Positions 26,747 through 36,566 of a DNA stretch of 64,000 nucleotides are shown here, piece after piece. The stretch comes from an uncultured Lachnospiraceae bacterium. GTDB lineage: Bacteria; Bacillota; Clostridia; Lachnospirales; Lachnospiraceae. A model generated the notes under the pieces. It was not told the origin of the DNA and did no database searches. It saw nothing but the letters and a program-made list of their open reading frames with translations. Where the stretch lies: the NCBI GenBank assembly GCA_910585965.1, contig CAJUHH010000013.1:41254-105253 (forward strand), given 5' to 3'. Position 1 is the stretch's first letter. The number at the start of each line of letters is the position of its first letter. Position numbers and translations under genes: made by a program.

Positions 26747-27742
26747 ATGAAAATAGCATTTTATGGAACGAAAGCTTACGATAAGATTTGGTTCGAGCCT
26801 TTAGGAAAGGATTATGGATTTGATATCCGTTTTATCGAACTGCCCTGCAACGAAGAAACGATTTTTTTGGCGAAAGGCTATGATGCCATATGTATTTTTG
26901 TCAATGATTATGTGAATGCGGAAATGATCGACCAGCTTTATGAAATGAAAGTAAAGGCGATCCTGCTGCGCAGCGCCGGATTTAACCATGTGGATGTAAA
27001 GGCGGCAGAGGACAAGATAGCGATTTTAAGAGTTCCCAGTTATTCGCCGGAGGCGGTGGCGGAATATGCAATGGCTCTGCTGCTGACAGTAAACAGGCAC
27101 ACCCATAAGGCGTATAACCGCACCAGGGATTTTAATATGAGCCTGAACGGGCTGATGGGAAATGATTTGAACCATAAAGTGGCGGGAGTGATCGGCACAG
27201 GAAAAATCGGGCAGGCGATGATCCGTATCCTGAATGGTTTCCAGATGCAGGTGCTTGCTTATGACCCGTATCCGGTCAAGGGGCTGGAGGCGGAATATGT
27301 GACGGTGGAGGAGCTGATGCGCAAATCAGATGTGATCACGCTGCATTGCCCCCTGACGGCGGCGACAAAGCATATTATTAATAAAGATACGATCGCCATG
27401 ATGAAAGAAGGCGTTTACCTGATCAATACCTCTAGGGGGAGCCTGATTGATACGGAGGCGCTGATCGGAGGACTGCTGGAGAAAAAATTTGCCGGAGTAG
27501 GGCTGGATGTTTATGAGGAGGAAGAGGGCATTTTTTACGAAGACCGTTCCGGCGATATTATAGAGGATGAAAACCTGGCAAGGCTGGTTACGTTTCCCAA
27601 TGTGCTGATTACGTCCCATATGGGATTTTTTACCACGGAGGCAATGCAGGCGATTGCGATAGAAACGCTGGAAAATGCTTATGCTCTGGAGAATGGACTG
27701 CCCCTGGTAAATCGGGTAGGCGTGGAGGCTTCGACGCAATAG
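26747..27742 (+). CDS. D-isomer 2-hydroxyacid dehydrogenase (D-lactate dehydrogenase-like)
   Basis: A 331-residue NAD-dependent dehydrogenase. The Rossmann motif GVIGTGKIGQAMIRIL is near residue 147. The catalytic arginine lies in INTSRGSLIDTEAL (about residue 235), the glutamate in DVYEEEEGIF and the histidine in SHMGFFTTEAM (about residue 296). The acidic residue after the beta2 strand (YDPYPV) indicates NAD preference. The closest fermentative relatives are D-lactate dehydrogenases; hydroxyisocaproate-type substrates are alternatives. A textbook AAAGGAGG ribosome site precedes the start, suggesting high expression. Confidence 0.9.
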   Translation: MKIAFYGTKAYDKIWFEPLGKDYGFDIRFIELPCNEETIFLAKGYDAICIFVNDYVNAEMIDQLYEMKVKAILLRSAGFNHVDVKAAEDKIAILRVPSYSPEAVAEYAMALLLTVNRHTHKAYNRTRDFNMSLNGLMGNDLNHKVAGVIGTGKIGQAMIRILNGFQMQVLAYDPYPVKGLEAEYVTVEELMRKSDVITLHCPLTAATKHIINKDTIAMMKEGVYLINTSRGSLIDTEALIGGLLEKKFAGVGLDVYEEEEGIFYEDRSGDIIEDENLARLVTFPNVLITSHMGFFTTEAMQAIAIETLENAYALENGLPLVNRVGVEASTQ

Positions 27743-27758
27743 AAGCAGAAAGATTTCC

Positions 27759-27787
27759 TTGTAAGGGTCAGGATAATTTGTTAAAAT
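27759..27787 (+). promoter_or_regulatory. Promoter upstream of GNAT gene
   Basis: TTGTAA (27759-27764), a 17-bp spacer and TAAAAT (27782-27787), 25 bp before the ATG at 27813. Confidence 0.45.
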
Positions 27788-27812
27788 ATAAGGTGGCAGA
27801 GTTTTTGAAAGG

Positions 27813-28304
27813 ATGAAAGGAATGGCAGGAACTGTATTTCCGTATGAAATCCGTATGGCATATCAGAGGGAATGGGAGGAAGCGATGGCGCTGGCCTGGA
27901 AAACCTTCCTTGAATTTGAGGCGGATGATTATTCCCTTGAGGGGATTCGGAGCTTTGAGGATTTTATTACGGACAGTACCCTGCGGCGTATGTTTATTAT
28001 GGGAGCGTACCAGATGTTTGTCGCGCTGGACGGTTCCAGAATGGCAGGGATGATAACAGTAAGGAGCAATTCCCACATATCCTTGTTGTTCGTAGATAAG
28101 GAATACCATAGGAAGGGGATCGGAAGGGCGTTGATGGAAGGGCTGTGCGGGTATTTGAGAAACGAGTTGAATATACGCAGAGTGACAGTGAATGCTTCCC
28201 CTTTCGGCATCGGATTTTATCATAGAATAGGCTTTACAGATATGGAGCAGGAACAGACATCTTCCGGCATTCGTTATACTCCTATGGAGATGATTTTGAA
28301 GTAA
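27813..28304 (+). CDS. GNAT-family N-acetyltransferase
   Basis: A 163-residue acetyl-CoA-dependent acyltransferase. The N-terminal alpha/beta part (IRMAYQREWEEAMALAWKTF) is typical of the family. The acetyl-CoA pyrophosphate loop is DKEYHRKGIGRALMEGL (about residues 96-112), matching Q/RxxGxG/A. VNASPFGIGFYHRIGF near residue 135 is the usual C-terminal beta-bulge motif. The acceptor substrate is not recognisable. Confidence 0.88.
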   Translation: MKGMAGTVFPYEIRMAYQREWEEAMALAWKTFLEFEADDYSLEGIRSFEDFITDSTLRRMFIMGAYQMFVALDGSRMAGMITVRSNSHISLLFVDKEYHRKGIGRALMEGLCGYLRNELNIRRVTVNASPFGIGFYHRIGFTDMEQEQTSSGIRYTPMEMILK

Positions 28305-28369
28305 GATATCGATTGGACGCTGGCAGGATACATAGGAAGAAGACATTACGAGAGAAGAGGGAAAATAAC

Positions 28370-29053
28370 ATGGGTAAGTTGTTTAATATCGATAGTCCGG
28401 TGATGCGCTTTTTGGGGAAGGTAGCAGATCTCATGATTTTGAACCTGGTAACGCTGGTGTGCTGTATTCCGATTGTGACAATAGGCGCATCCCTTACAGC
28501 AATGCATTATGTATTGCTGAAAATGGTAAGAGACCGGGAGTGCTATATCGTCAGGTCATTTTTTAAATCTTTTAAGGCTAACTTTAAGCAGGCGACGGTT
28601 ATATGGCTTATCATATTGCTGGTGCTGGTAATATTTGCAGCGGATTTGAGGATCATTAATGCTTCTGCGGATTTTCCCCAGGTGTTAAAGATTATGCTGT
28701 ATGCTTTGCTTATGGTGACATATATGGTTGTATGCTATGTGTTCCCGGTGTTGTCAAGATTTGACAATACTGTTGTGAAGACGCTTAAAAACGCGTTATT
28801 TATGGCAATTCTGAGTTTCCCCAAAACGGTGTTGATGATGGTGGTATATTTGCTGCCTCTGGCGGCTCTTTATTTTGTGATTGCAGCTGCGCCCATTGTA
28901 TTTCTTTTTGGAATTTCCCTTCCGGCGTATGTATCGGCAATGCTTTACAATGGGACATTTAAACGGTTTGAGCCGGAGGAGGAACCGATCACGGACAGAT
29001 TTGAGCTGGGCGAAGGAATCCATATCGAGGAGGATCAGGGAGGCGCGAAATGA
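28370..29053 (+). CDS. YesL family (DUF624) membrane protein
   Basis: A 227-residue integral membrane protein with about five to six hydrophobic helices. The family hallmark is VADLMILNLVTLVCCIPIVT (about residues 17-36), followed by TIGASLTAMHY. YesL proteins are usually encoded with YesMN sensors and oligosaccharide importers; their exact role is unknown. The start is 28370, where GAGGG lies nine bases upstream; the longer frame from 28313 adds only charged residues. It overlaps the diguanylate cyclase gene by 4 bases. Confidence 0.9.
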   Translation: MGKLFNIDSPVMRFLGKVADLMILNLVTLVCCIPIVTIGASLTAMHYVLLKMVRDRECYIVRSFFKSFKANFKQATVIWLIILLVLVIFAADLRIINASADFPQVLKIMLYALLMVTYMVVCYVFPVLSRFDNTVVKTLKNALFMAILSFPKTVLMMVVYLLPLAALYFVIAAAPIVFLFGISLPAYVSAMLYNGTFKRFEPEEEPITDRFELGEGIHIEEDQGGAK

Positions 29054-30618
29054 GGGATAAACAGACAAAATCTGTAATCATACAATGGATGATTCCTGTA
29101 GCGGCGCTGGTTCTTATTGCGGTGGCATTACTTGCCAATTTTTCTACGGAAAGCCGACAGACGGCATCCGACCATGTGGCGGAATTATTTCTCAGTACGA
29201 CGGAGAAATATGCGGAGGAAGTGAACTATGAAATAAAGGCGATGGCAGCGGCCGGAAAAACGATTATGCAGCTGATCAACAACGAACAATGGATCAGCGA
29301 GGAAAGAATTATAAGAATGGCAGAAGCGCTTTATGAAAACTCGGATGCTTATGCGGTTTTATATAACGGCGGAAGGGAACAGGGACTGCTCCATGACGGC
29401 AGTAAAATTGAGATCGCCAAGATCAGCTATTTGCCGGAGACGGAAGAGCATTTGAGGAATATGCGCGAGGGCAAGGCGGCTGACGAGGGCGTGTGGACTT
29501 ATTATACATATGTGCTGGATGACGAGATAGGGAGCGGCCGCCCTGCAATTCTCTCGGCTTTGACCGTATCCGGGGGGAGCCGCACGCTTTTATTGTATTA
29601 TCCGGTGGAAAAACTGGACCGGCTGTTTGCCAAACCGGAATTCGGGGCCACTACTTTTTATGCGGTAGTCAATCCGGAAGGGGAGATTATCCGGCTGAAC
29701 AATGATACTGGCGGTATATTTGCAGAAGATGGAAATATATGGGACGCCGTGGAAGATAATGAAGAAAATAATAATCTGATGGAAAAAATTACGGTCAGGA
29801 TGAGGAATAAGGCATCGGGAAGCTTCAGCGCCGTAATGGGGGGCGTAGAGAGAAGAGTCATATACGCCCCGGTAGGAATCAATAACTGGACGCTGCTCGT
29901 AGGGGTAGAGCAGTCTTATGTGGACTCCCTGATCGAAAAAGAGCTGTATAATTCACGGCAGATGATCCTGCGCCTTTTGGCGGCGGTAGGAGTGTTTTTG
30001 GGGATGCTGATTGTCATTAATATTATCAGCAAGCTCAGAAGCAATGAGAGAAGGAAGAAACTGGAGGAAAAGGCGGATACGGATCTGCTGACAGGATTGA
30101 ATAATAAACTGGCTACGGAACGGAAGATTAAGGAATATATGGAAAAACACCCGACGGAACAAGCGCTTTTATTTGTTCTGGATGTGGATAATTTCAAGAA
30201 AATTAACGATACGCTGGGCCATGCTTTTGGGGATGAGGTGCTTTCCTCCTTAGGACATCAGGTCAAAGCCATGTTCCGTGCATCGGATATTATCGGGCGC
30301 ACCGGCGGCGATGAGTTCATGATTCTGCTGAAGAATTTGAACAGCGATGAAGTGCTGGAAAAAGAAGCGGCGAAGCTGGGTGATTTTTTTAAGGACTTCC
30401 AGACTGGGGAATATGTGAAATATGCGGCAACCGCCAGCATCGGCGCAGCAGTGTTTCCAAAAGACGGGCATGATTTTGAGAGTATGTATAAGGCGGCGGA
30501 CAGTGCGCTTTACGTGGCGAAGAGGAGAGGGAAGAGCCAGATCGCTTTTTATGGGGACGAGAGCGAGAAAAGCGAGGGAAAGAAAAGAGTGGAAAGAGAG
30601 AGCCGCGTGAACAAATGA
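29050..30618 (+). CDS. Membrane diguanylate cyclase with extracellular sensor domain
   Basis: This 522-residue protein makes cyclic di-GMP. A first membrane helix (VIIQWMIPVAALVLIAVALL) is followed by about 270 extracytoplasmic residues with a Cache-like look (AVLYNGGREQGLLHDGS; FYAVVNPEGEIIRLNN; APVGINNWTLLVGVEQSYVD). The second helix is LRLLAAVGVFLGMLIVINII. The C-terminal cyclase domain has an intact active site GGDEF in RTGGDEFMILL. The product-inhibition motif RASD stands exactly five residues before GGDEF. It is translationally coupled to yesL (ATGA overlap), an unusual pairing. Confidence 0.93.
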   Translation: MRDKQTKSVIIQWMIPVAALVLIAVALLANFSTESRQTASDHVAELFLSTTEKYAEEVNYEIKAMAAAGKTIMQLINNEQWISEERIIRMAEALYENSDAYAVLYNGGREQGLLHDGSKIEIAKISYLPETEEHLRNMREGKAADEGVWTYYTYVLDDEIGSGRPAILSALTVSGGSRTLLLYYPVEKLDRLFAKPEFGATTFYAVVNPEGEIIRLNNDTGGIFAEDGNIWDAVEDNEENNNLMEKITVRMRNKASGSFSAVMGGVERRVIYAPVGINNWTLLVGVEQSYVDSLIEKELYNSRQMILRLLAAVGVFLGMLIVINIISKLRSNERRKKLEEKADTDLLTGLNNKLATERKIKEYMEKHPTEQALLFVLDVDNFKKINDTLGHAFGDEVLSSLGHQVKAMFRASDIIGRTGGDEFMILLKNLNSDEVLEKEAAKLGDFFKDFQTGEYVKYAATASIGAAVFPKDGHDFESMYKAADSALYVAKRRGKSQIAFYGDESEKSEGKKRVERESRVNK

Positions 30619-30841
30619 TTATTTGTACAACTTGTATAGGAAACAGATGATTTCTTGTTCAAGTTGATGCGGATGCAAAAGAGGGTCATACAATATAAGC
30701 AATTTTTACAATGGAATAAAAAATATTTGTGTAATGTGAGTATGGTAAAAAAAGAGGAACTTCGTTATACTTGCTATAGAGTTAAACGACATTCCGTCGA
30801 AGAGACGGAAATACAATATAAAAATCAGGAGGCAAACTAAA

Positions 30842-31951
30842 ATGGCAAGTTTATCATTAAAGAATATCTGCAAGGTATATCCGAACGGATTTGAAGCGGT
30901 AAAGAATTTCAACCTTGAAATTGCGGATAAAGAGTTTATTATTTTCGTAGGACCTTCAGGATGCGGTAAATCTACTACATTGCGTATGGTTGCAGGTTTG
31001 GAAGACATTTCCTCCGGCGAGCTGTGGATCGGTGACAAACTGGTAAACGATGTGGAACCGAAGGACAGGGATATTGCAATGGTATTCCAGAACTATGCAT
31101 TGTACCCGCATATGTCCGTATATGACAATATGGCTTTCGGACTTAAGTTAAGAAAAGTTCCGAAGGATGAAATCGATAAAATGGTAAAAGAAGCGGCAAA
31201 GATCCTTGACCTGACAGCTCTTCTTGACCGTAAGCCGAAGGCTCTTTCCGGTGGTCAGAGACAGCGTGTCGCTATGGGACGTGCAATCGTTCGTAATCCT
31301 AAGGTATTCCTTATGGATGAGCCTCTTTCCAACTTGGATGCAAAGCTTCGTGTACAGATGCGTATCGAAATTGCAAAGCTGCATCAGAGACTCGGCACAA
31401 CGATCATTTACGTAACCCACGACCAGACAGAGGCTATGACGCTTGGTACGAGAATCGTTGTTATGAAAGACGGTATCGTTCAGCAGGTAGATACGCCCCA
31501 GAACTTGTATGAGAAACCGCAGAACCTGTTTGTTGCAGGATTCATGGGTTCTCCTCAGATGAACTTCCTGGATGCAGAAGTAGAAGCGAAAGGCAATGTG
31601 GCAAGCCTTAAGGTTGCTGGCAAGAGCATTGAGCTTCCGGCAGCTAAGTCAAAGAAACTGATTGACGGCGGCTATGTAGGAAAGAAAGTAACATTCGGTA
31701 TCCGTCCGGAAGATGTATATGATTCTGACGCATTTACGGCATCCGCACAGTGTGTATTCGAATCCACCATTAAGGTTTATGAATTGCTCGGTGCAGAAGT
31801 TTACTTATACTTTGATTTGGCTGAGTTCCCGATTACGGCGAGAGTAGATTCCCGCACGACAGCAAGACCCGGCGATACTGTTAAATTTGCTTTTGATATT
31901 GAAAAGATCCATGTGTTCGACAAAGAGACAGAGCAAGTTATTACAAATTAG
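30842..31951 (+). CDS. msmX: MsmX/UgpC-type multi-sugar ABC importer ATPase
   Basis: A 369-residue CUT1-family ATPase with Walker A GPSGCGKST (about residues 38-46), signature LSGGQRQRVAMGRA (about residue 135) and Walker B KVFLMDEPLSNLD. The C-terminal TOBE/MalK-like regulatory region starts near residue 240 (GFMGSPQMNF). Such ATPases are shared by several sugar importers whose operons lack an ATPase. The importer at 36.8-40 kb in this window is one such client. The codon choice is more regular than in its neighbours (GCA, GTT, CGT rich), consistent with high expression. Monocistronic, with its own terminator. Confidence 0.93.
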   Translation: MASLSLKNICKVYPNGFEAVKNFNLEIADKEFIIFVGPSGCGKSTTLRMVAGLEDISSGELWIGDKLVNDVEPKDRDIAMVFQNYALYPHMSVYDNMAFGLKLRKVPKDEIDKMVKEAAKILDLTALLDRKPKALSGGQRQRVAMGRAIVRNPKVFLMDEPLSNLDAKLRVQMRIEIAKLHQRLGTTIIYVTHDQTEAMTLGTRIVVMKDGIVQQVDTPQNLYEKPQNLFVAGFMGSPQMNFLDAEVEAKGNVASLKVAGKSIELPAAKSKKLIDGGYVGKKVTFGIRPEDVYDSDAFTASAQCVFESTIKVYELLGAEVYLYFDLAEFPITARVDSRTTARPGDTVKFAFDIEKIHVFDKETEQVITN

Positions 31952-31966
31952 TCTTGGAAAATCATT

Positions 31967-31996
31967 GGGGGGATGCGAAAGCATCCCCTCTTTTGT
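31967..31996 (+). terminator. Terminator after msmX
   Basis: GGGGATGC-GAAA-GCATCCCC (31969-31988) with a stable GAAA tetraloop is followed by TCTTTTGTT. A textbook Rho-independent terminator. Confidence 0.9.
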
Positions 31997-32090
31997 TACA
32001 ATAAGCTGGCTCGTTGAGCGCGACAGCGTTTGTTAATATGCAGGATTTGGTTTTCTATTCTGGAAAAAGAAAAGGTTTGGGGGATAAAAT

Positions 32091-33179
32091 ATGATATCAA
32101 GTCAGGTAATCAGAACAAATATTGAAGAGTTACATGCGATAACCAAAATCAATTTATGCGTTTATGATTTAGACGGCGTGGCTGTTACATCTACATTTGA
32201 TATAAAAGATATCCAGCCGGGGATTGTCGCCGACTTTATTGCTTCGCCTGCGGACAGCCAGGTAATAGGAACAGACCACCTTTTAAAAATCAGGGACGAA
32301 GGGGAACTGGCATATATTTTGCTTGCGAGAGGAAGCGGCGATGAAGCATATATGGTTGCCAGAATAGCGGTGAGCCAGATTCAGAATCTGATTATCGCAT
32401 ATAAGGAGCGGTTTGACCGAAATAATTTTTTCCAGAATCTTTTGCTGGATAATCTTTTGCTGGTGGATATTTATAACAGGGCGAAAAAACTTCATATAGA
32501 AGTATTGGCGCCAAGGGTAGTGGTTATAGTAGAAACGGGGAATGGCAAAGATGGGACTGCGTCCGAGTTTTTGGGAGGGATGTTTTCGTCTCAGTCGGGG
32601 GATTACATTACTGCGGTAGATGAAAGCAATGTAATCTTGATAAAGACTCTTGAAATCGGGGAAGGCTACGAGGCAGTGGAGCGGACTGCCCAGACGATTG
32701 TGGATATGATGAACACGGAGGCGATGATGAATGCGCGCGTGGCTTACGGGACGATCGTCAACGAATTGAAAGACGTATCCAAATCGTATAAAGAAGCAAA
32801 GATGGCCCTGGATGTGGGAAAAATATTTTATGTGGAGAGGAAGGTTAATTCCTACAGTGCGTTGGGAATAGGAAGGCTGATTTACCAGCTTCCGGTCAAC
32901 TTATGTAAAATTTTTATGAATGAAATATTCGGGCCGGGGACACCGTTGGATTTTGATGATGAGACATTGACGACCATTAATAAGTTTTTCGAGAATAATC
33001 TGAATGTCTCAGAAACATCAAGGCAGCTGTATGTGCATAGGAATACGCTGGTATATCGGATAGAAAAACTGGAAAAGAGCACGGGGCTGGATATTCGTAC
33101 CTTTGACGATGCGTTAACGCTTAAAATTGCTCTGATGGTAGTGAATTATATGAAATATCTGGATACATTAGAATATTAA
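32091..33179 (+). CDS. PucR/CdaR-type transcriptional regulator
   Basis: A 362-residue regulator. The N-terminal ~130 residues form a sensor-like domain (LCVYDLDGVAVTS, AYILLARGSGDEAYMVARIA) of the CdaR type. A central GGDEF-like regulatory region follows (about residues 140-260). The C-terminal PucR helix-turn-helix is near residues 295-355 (FFENNLNVSETSRQLYVHRN and TLVYRIEKLEKSTGLDIRTF). It sits right after msmX, so control of sugar uptake is plausible, but the effector is unknown. TTGGGGG-like ribosome site upstream; a bidirectional terminator downstream. Confidence 0.85.
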   Translation: MISSQVIRTNIEELHAITKINLCVYDLDGVAVTSTFDIKDIQPGIVADFIASPADSQVIGTDHLLKIRDEGELAYILLARGSGDEAYMVARIAVSQIQNLIIAYKERFDRNNFFQNLLLDNLLLVDIYNRAKKLHIEVLAPRVVVIVETGNGKDGTASEFLGGMFSSQSGDYITAVDESNVILIKTLEIGEGYEAVERTAQTIVDMMNTEAMMNARVAYGTIVNELKDVSKSYKEAKMALDVGKIFYVERKVNSYSALGIGRLIYQLPVNLCKIFMNEIFGPGTPLDFDDETLTTINKFFENNLNVSETSRQLYVHRNTLVYRIEKLEKSTGLDIRTFDDALTLKIALMVVNYMKYLDTLEY

Positions 33180-33189
33180 TGAAGAAAAA

Positions 33190-33226
33190 CAGTAAGAGGC
33201 GGGGATGATCCGCCTCTTGTTTTCCC
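33190..33226. terminator. Bidirectional terminator between convergent genes
   Basis: AAGAGGCGG / CCGCCTCTT (33194-33202 and 33210-33218) with a 7-nt loop, followed on the plus strand by GTTTTCC. On the minus strand ACTGTTTTTC follows. It serves both convergent genes. Confidence 0.85.
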
Positions 33227-34752
33227 TATTTATTTGGGGCTGACTGCTGCCTGAAATCCGTAGGGCTTAAACCGGTATATTTTTTAAAGATAGAAGAAAA
33301 ATAGGCTGGATCATTATATCCTACCAATTCTGCGATTTCGTAGGATAAAATGTCCGAGTGTATAAGGTAGTCCTTGGCCTTTTCAATTCTTGTCCGGTTG
33401 ATGAATTCGGTCAAAGACTCATTGCAGTTTTTTTTGAAAGTCCTGCTTAAATGGGAAGAGGAAATATGCAGATGTTCTGCAATATTTTCCAGCGATAAAG
33501 GGCTGGACAGGTTTTCGTGGACATATTTAATTGTATTTTCGACCAGTCGGTTCTGGTTGCCCATGGCGCGGATAAAATGATCTTTTGTATAAGCCATCAA
33601 CTGGTAAATCGTTTCTTCCAGCGTAAAGATATCCGACGAATGGCGGATGCGGTCCAGGAAGACAGCTTCCGGCGGAGAGTTTTCCTTTTTGATCAGTACG
33701 CGGCAGCATATGTAATATATTTGGGCGCAGATGTTTTTGGCATCCTGGGAATTAACGAAATTGCTTTTGAACTTTGCCATCATATGGTTCAAGATACAAG
33801 AAGCATCATCGAAGAGCCAGTTGTTCAGGCTGTTTTCAAATTGAAATAGTTCCAGGGAATTCTCCGCAGTCAAATCACACATCTCATAATTGGCAAAATC
33901 CGAAAATACGGCGATATTGCTTTCGGAATAGAAGTTTAGAGTCAAGGCATGGATGGACTCCGATACGGCGGCGCTGAAGCTGGCGGCGCCGGAATGGCAA
34001 AGGCTGATGCCGGCGGCGACCTGCCTGGAATCCAGGGCGAAGGCAATGGCGGCAATTTCTTTGCAGCTGTCCAAAATATAAGAAGGAACCGTCTGGCAGT
34101 GCTGTTCTAAAAAATGAATCGCTATCATTAAATTGTCGTACCGATAGCAATAAGCATTTTGCTTTTCTTCCGCAATGATCTTTTTTAAGGACGAAATATC
34201 ATGTTCAAACGGAACAAGACGAAATGCAACCGTAAAATAGTGGTGCAGGGGAAGCTGGAACTGTTTCAGGCGTTCTGCTAATTCCAGTGAAAAAGGACCG
34301 GCAGTCAGCTCTTGTAAGAGCTGGTCTTTCAAAAATGTAAATTCCTCTTCCGCGAGAGACGTGTGCTTTCTGGCGGCAATGATTTTTTGCTGGGCAGCCT
34401 TTACGGAAGAAAATAAGTCTTTTTTGTTTGTCGGCTTTAATATAAAGTCAGAAACATTATATTGGATGGCTGTCTGGGCATATTTAAAATCGGCATAGCC
34501 GGTCAGCAGTATAACTTTTGTTTCCGGCATATTTTCAAATACAAATTTAGCTACGGCAAGGCCGTCGGCTTCCGGCATTTTGATGTCGGTAATCACAATA
34601 TCGACATGGTGATGCTGAAGGAATTTGATAGCTTCCAGTCCGTCGCTGGCCGTTCCGGCCACTTCGCAGCCTATGGCTTTCCAATCCATGAAATTGGCAA
34701 TACCTTTGCGCATCGTTGCTTCATCATCTACGATCAATAGTTGAAAGATCAA
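33226..34752 (-). CDS. yesN: YesN-type response regulator, AraC DNA-binding domain
   Basis: A 508-residue response regulator. The receiver has D9-D10 and phospho-acceptor D56 in DIVITDIKMP, with the conserved lysine in ILKPTNKKD. The AraC-type C-terminal domain is near residues 400-500 (LENIAEHLHISSSHLSRTFK and YEIAELVGYNDPAYFSSIFKK, the two helix-turn-helix units). It overlaps the upstream kinase gene by 29 bases, so both are made from one transcript. It probably controls the divergent CUT1 importer and GH65 genes. Four tandem palindromes lie in the intervening promoter region. Confidence 0.93.
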   Translation of the reverse strand: MIFQLLIVDDEATMRKGIANFMDWKAIGCEVAGTASDGLEAIKFLQHHHVDIVITDIKMPEADGLAVAKFVFENMPETKVILLTGYADFKYAQTAIQYNVSDFILKPTNKKDLFSSVKAAQQKIIAARKHTSLAEEEFTFLKDQLLQELTAGPFSLELAERLKQFQLPLHHYFTVAFRLVPFEHDISSLKKIIAEEKQNAYCYRYDNLMIAIHFLEQHCQTVPSYILDSCKEIAAIAFALDSRQVAAGISLCHSGAASFSAAVSESIHALTLNFYSESNIAVFSDFANYEMCDLTAENSLELFQFENSLNNWLFDDASCILNHMMAKFKSNFVNSQDAKNICAQIYYICCRVLIKKENSPPEAVFLDRIRHSSDIFTLEETIYQLMAYTKDHFIRAMGNQNRLVENTIKYVHENLSSPLSLENIAEHLHISSSHLSRTFKKNCNESLTEFINRTRIEKAKDYLIHSDILSYEIAELVGYNDPAYFSSIFKKYTGLSPTDFRQQSAPNK

Positions 34753-36523
34753 TGGAGTCCTCCTCCTTTCCGACAGGAATCCGCATGGAGACGGAAGTGC
34801 ATATATTGGGTTCGCTTTCTATCCTTAACCGGGCTGTGCTTCCAAAAAGCAATTCCAGCCTTTTATCCAGGTTCCGCAGGCCGATATGGGTGTGGGTATC
34901 TTTTCCCGAAGAAGTAATTTTGGATATATCGGGAATTTCAGCGAAACCAATGCCGTTGTCAATGATGGAAATTTCCATTTCGTGCTGGTCCGTTTCGATT
35001 ACCTGAATGATTAAACGGCCTTTTCCCTTTTTCGGTTCAAGGCCGTGGACCACGGCATTTTCTACTAAAGGCTGTATACAAAAACAAGGGATCCGGCATT
35101 TCATTAAATGGTCAGGAATCTGTATATGGCAAGTGATTTTATCTTCAAAACGCATCTGCTGAAGATACAGATAGAATCTGACATATTCCATTTCTTTATC
35201 CAAAGCAATGAAATCCTTTTCTTTGGAAAGGGTGTTCATTTTTAACAGTTCCCCCAGCGAGATGACCATCTGGTAAATTTCTTCGTTATCATGGATCTGG
35301 GCTTTCCACGCGATGGTATTCAGCACATTAAAAAGGAAATGGGGATTCATTTGGCTTTGCAGCGCACGGATTTCTGCATTTTTTAAAAGCAGTTGTTTCT
35401 GGAAATTATCGTTGTAATAAATATCCAGCTGCTGGAGCATTTGGTTAAAAGACTGTGCCCAGACATCGAACTCATGGTACATTTTCATAGGCGGCAGGTT
35501 TTTTTCCTGTCCTGTAGAAATTCGGTTGATGTAATAAATCATTTTATCAATCGGGCGGGTAATGGCCTGGCTGATTACGAGGGAGATCAACAGGGCTGCA
35601 ACAACGGTAAGCGCCAGAAGCAGGAGATAAGACTTCATGGCATCATCTAAGTCTGCGAGCAATAAATCTTTGGGTGCGGCGACGACGGAAACGAGGCCGA
35701 ATTCATCCAGACTGCGGGCGGCGGCAAAATAGGCGCGGTTATCCAAGGACAGTTCCTGGAAAGAAACGGAGCCTTTGTCCAGATTGATCCCCGCCCTCAA
35801 ATCTATTTTTTCTGCGATCATATCCTGGTCGGAGGCGGCGCTTATTTGCTGGTTGTAGAGGCAAATAAACCAAAAGGGATCCAGGCCTTTCGCGCAATAT
35901 CGGACCCATTTGTCCAGATTGATATGGATGATAAATACTCCCATATGGTTGCCGGTATTGCCGCTAAACAGATTACGGGCGAAATAAATGCTGTTTTTTT
36001 CCGAGTCCAGAGTGCGGCAAAGAAGGCCGGTATCCGACGGGTCGATGCTTTCTAAAAGTTCACATCCCTGATATAAGGGGGCGCTGGCAGAGGCTGATGT
36101 ATAAGCGGTAAGAATCGTTCCGCCATCGCATGCAATGTAGATGGCATCGGTAAAATTTCTGCCGGAAAGAGGGGTGCTGTAGTAAATATCCGACATTTGC
36201 TTTTCCAGCTGGAAACGACTGTTGTTTCCTGTGGAAGGAAAAGAAGAGGTTTCCAGGGCATTTAAGAGCATAGTATTGGAAAGGAACAGAGGGATGGTAG
36301 AGTCTATCGTATCAACCTGCTCCGTAATGTTTTGGTTTACCTGGTTAAGCTGCCCGGTAATGGATTGTTCGAAATTGCCGCGAAGCAGGAGGGAAGTCTG
36401 ATAATAATAGAAAAAAGTCGAACATAATAAAATAGCGGTTACGGTAAACGAGATGGCAAGTGTTATAAAAGAACGCAGAGAGTGTTCTTTTCGAGTGAAA
36501 ATCCGCAGCATCAATGCTTTCAT
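34724..36523 (-). CDS. yesM: YesM-type sensor histidine kinase
   Basis: A 599-residue membrane kinase. Helix 1 is near residues 18-42 (FITLAISFTVTAILLCSTFF). About 245 extracellular residues form a Cache-like sensor. Helix 2 (SYLLLLALTVVAALLISLVI) leads to a HAMP linker (ITRPIDKMIYYINRISTGQ). The His_kinase segment LQSQMNPHFLFNVLNTIAW carries the phosphorylated histidine, and the ATP-binding domain has PLVENAVVHGL and DNGIGF. Divergently oriented from the importer it likely senses the imported oligosaccharide. The minus-strand ribosome site AAAGGAG precedes the start. Confidence 0.93.
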   Translation of the reverse strand: MKALMLRIFTRKEHSLRSFITLAISFTVTAILLCSTFFYYYQTSLLLRGNFEQSITGQLNQVNQNITEQVDTIDSTIPLFLSNTMLLNALETSSFPSTGNNSRFQLEKQMSDIYYSTPLSGRNFTDAIYIACDGGTILTAYTSASASAPLYQGCELLESIDPSDTGLLCRTLDSEKNSIYFARNLFSGNTGNHMGVFIIHINLDKWVRYCAKGLDPFWFICLYNQQISAASDQDMIAEKIDLRAGINLDKGSVSFQELSLDNRAYFAAARSLDEFGLVSVVAAPKDLLLADLDDAMKSYLLLLALTVVAALLISLVISQAITRPIDKMIYYINRISTGQEKNLPPMKMYHEFDVWAQSFNQMLQQLDIYYNDNFQKQLLLKNAEIRALQSQMNPHFLFNVLNTIAWKAQIHDNEEIYQMVISLGELLKMNTLSKEKDFIALDKEMEYVRFYLYLQQMRFEDKITCHIQIPDHLMKCRIPCFCIQPLVENAVVHGLEPKKGKGRLIIQVIETDQHEMEISIIDNGIGFAEIPDISKITSSGKDTHTHIGLRNLDKRLELLFGSTARLRIESEPNICTSVSMRIPVGKEEDSIDLSTIDRR

Positions 36524-36566
36524 ACAAAATTCTCCTTTATCCGCAGATTTCTTTGCGGCATGTTTT

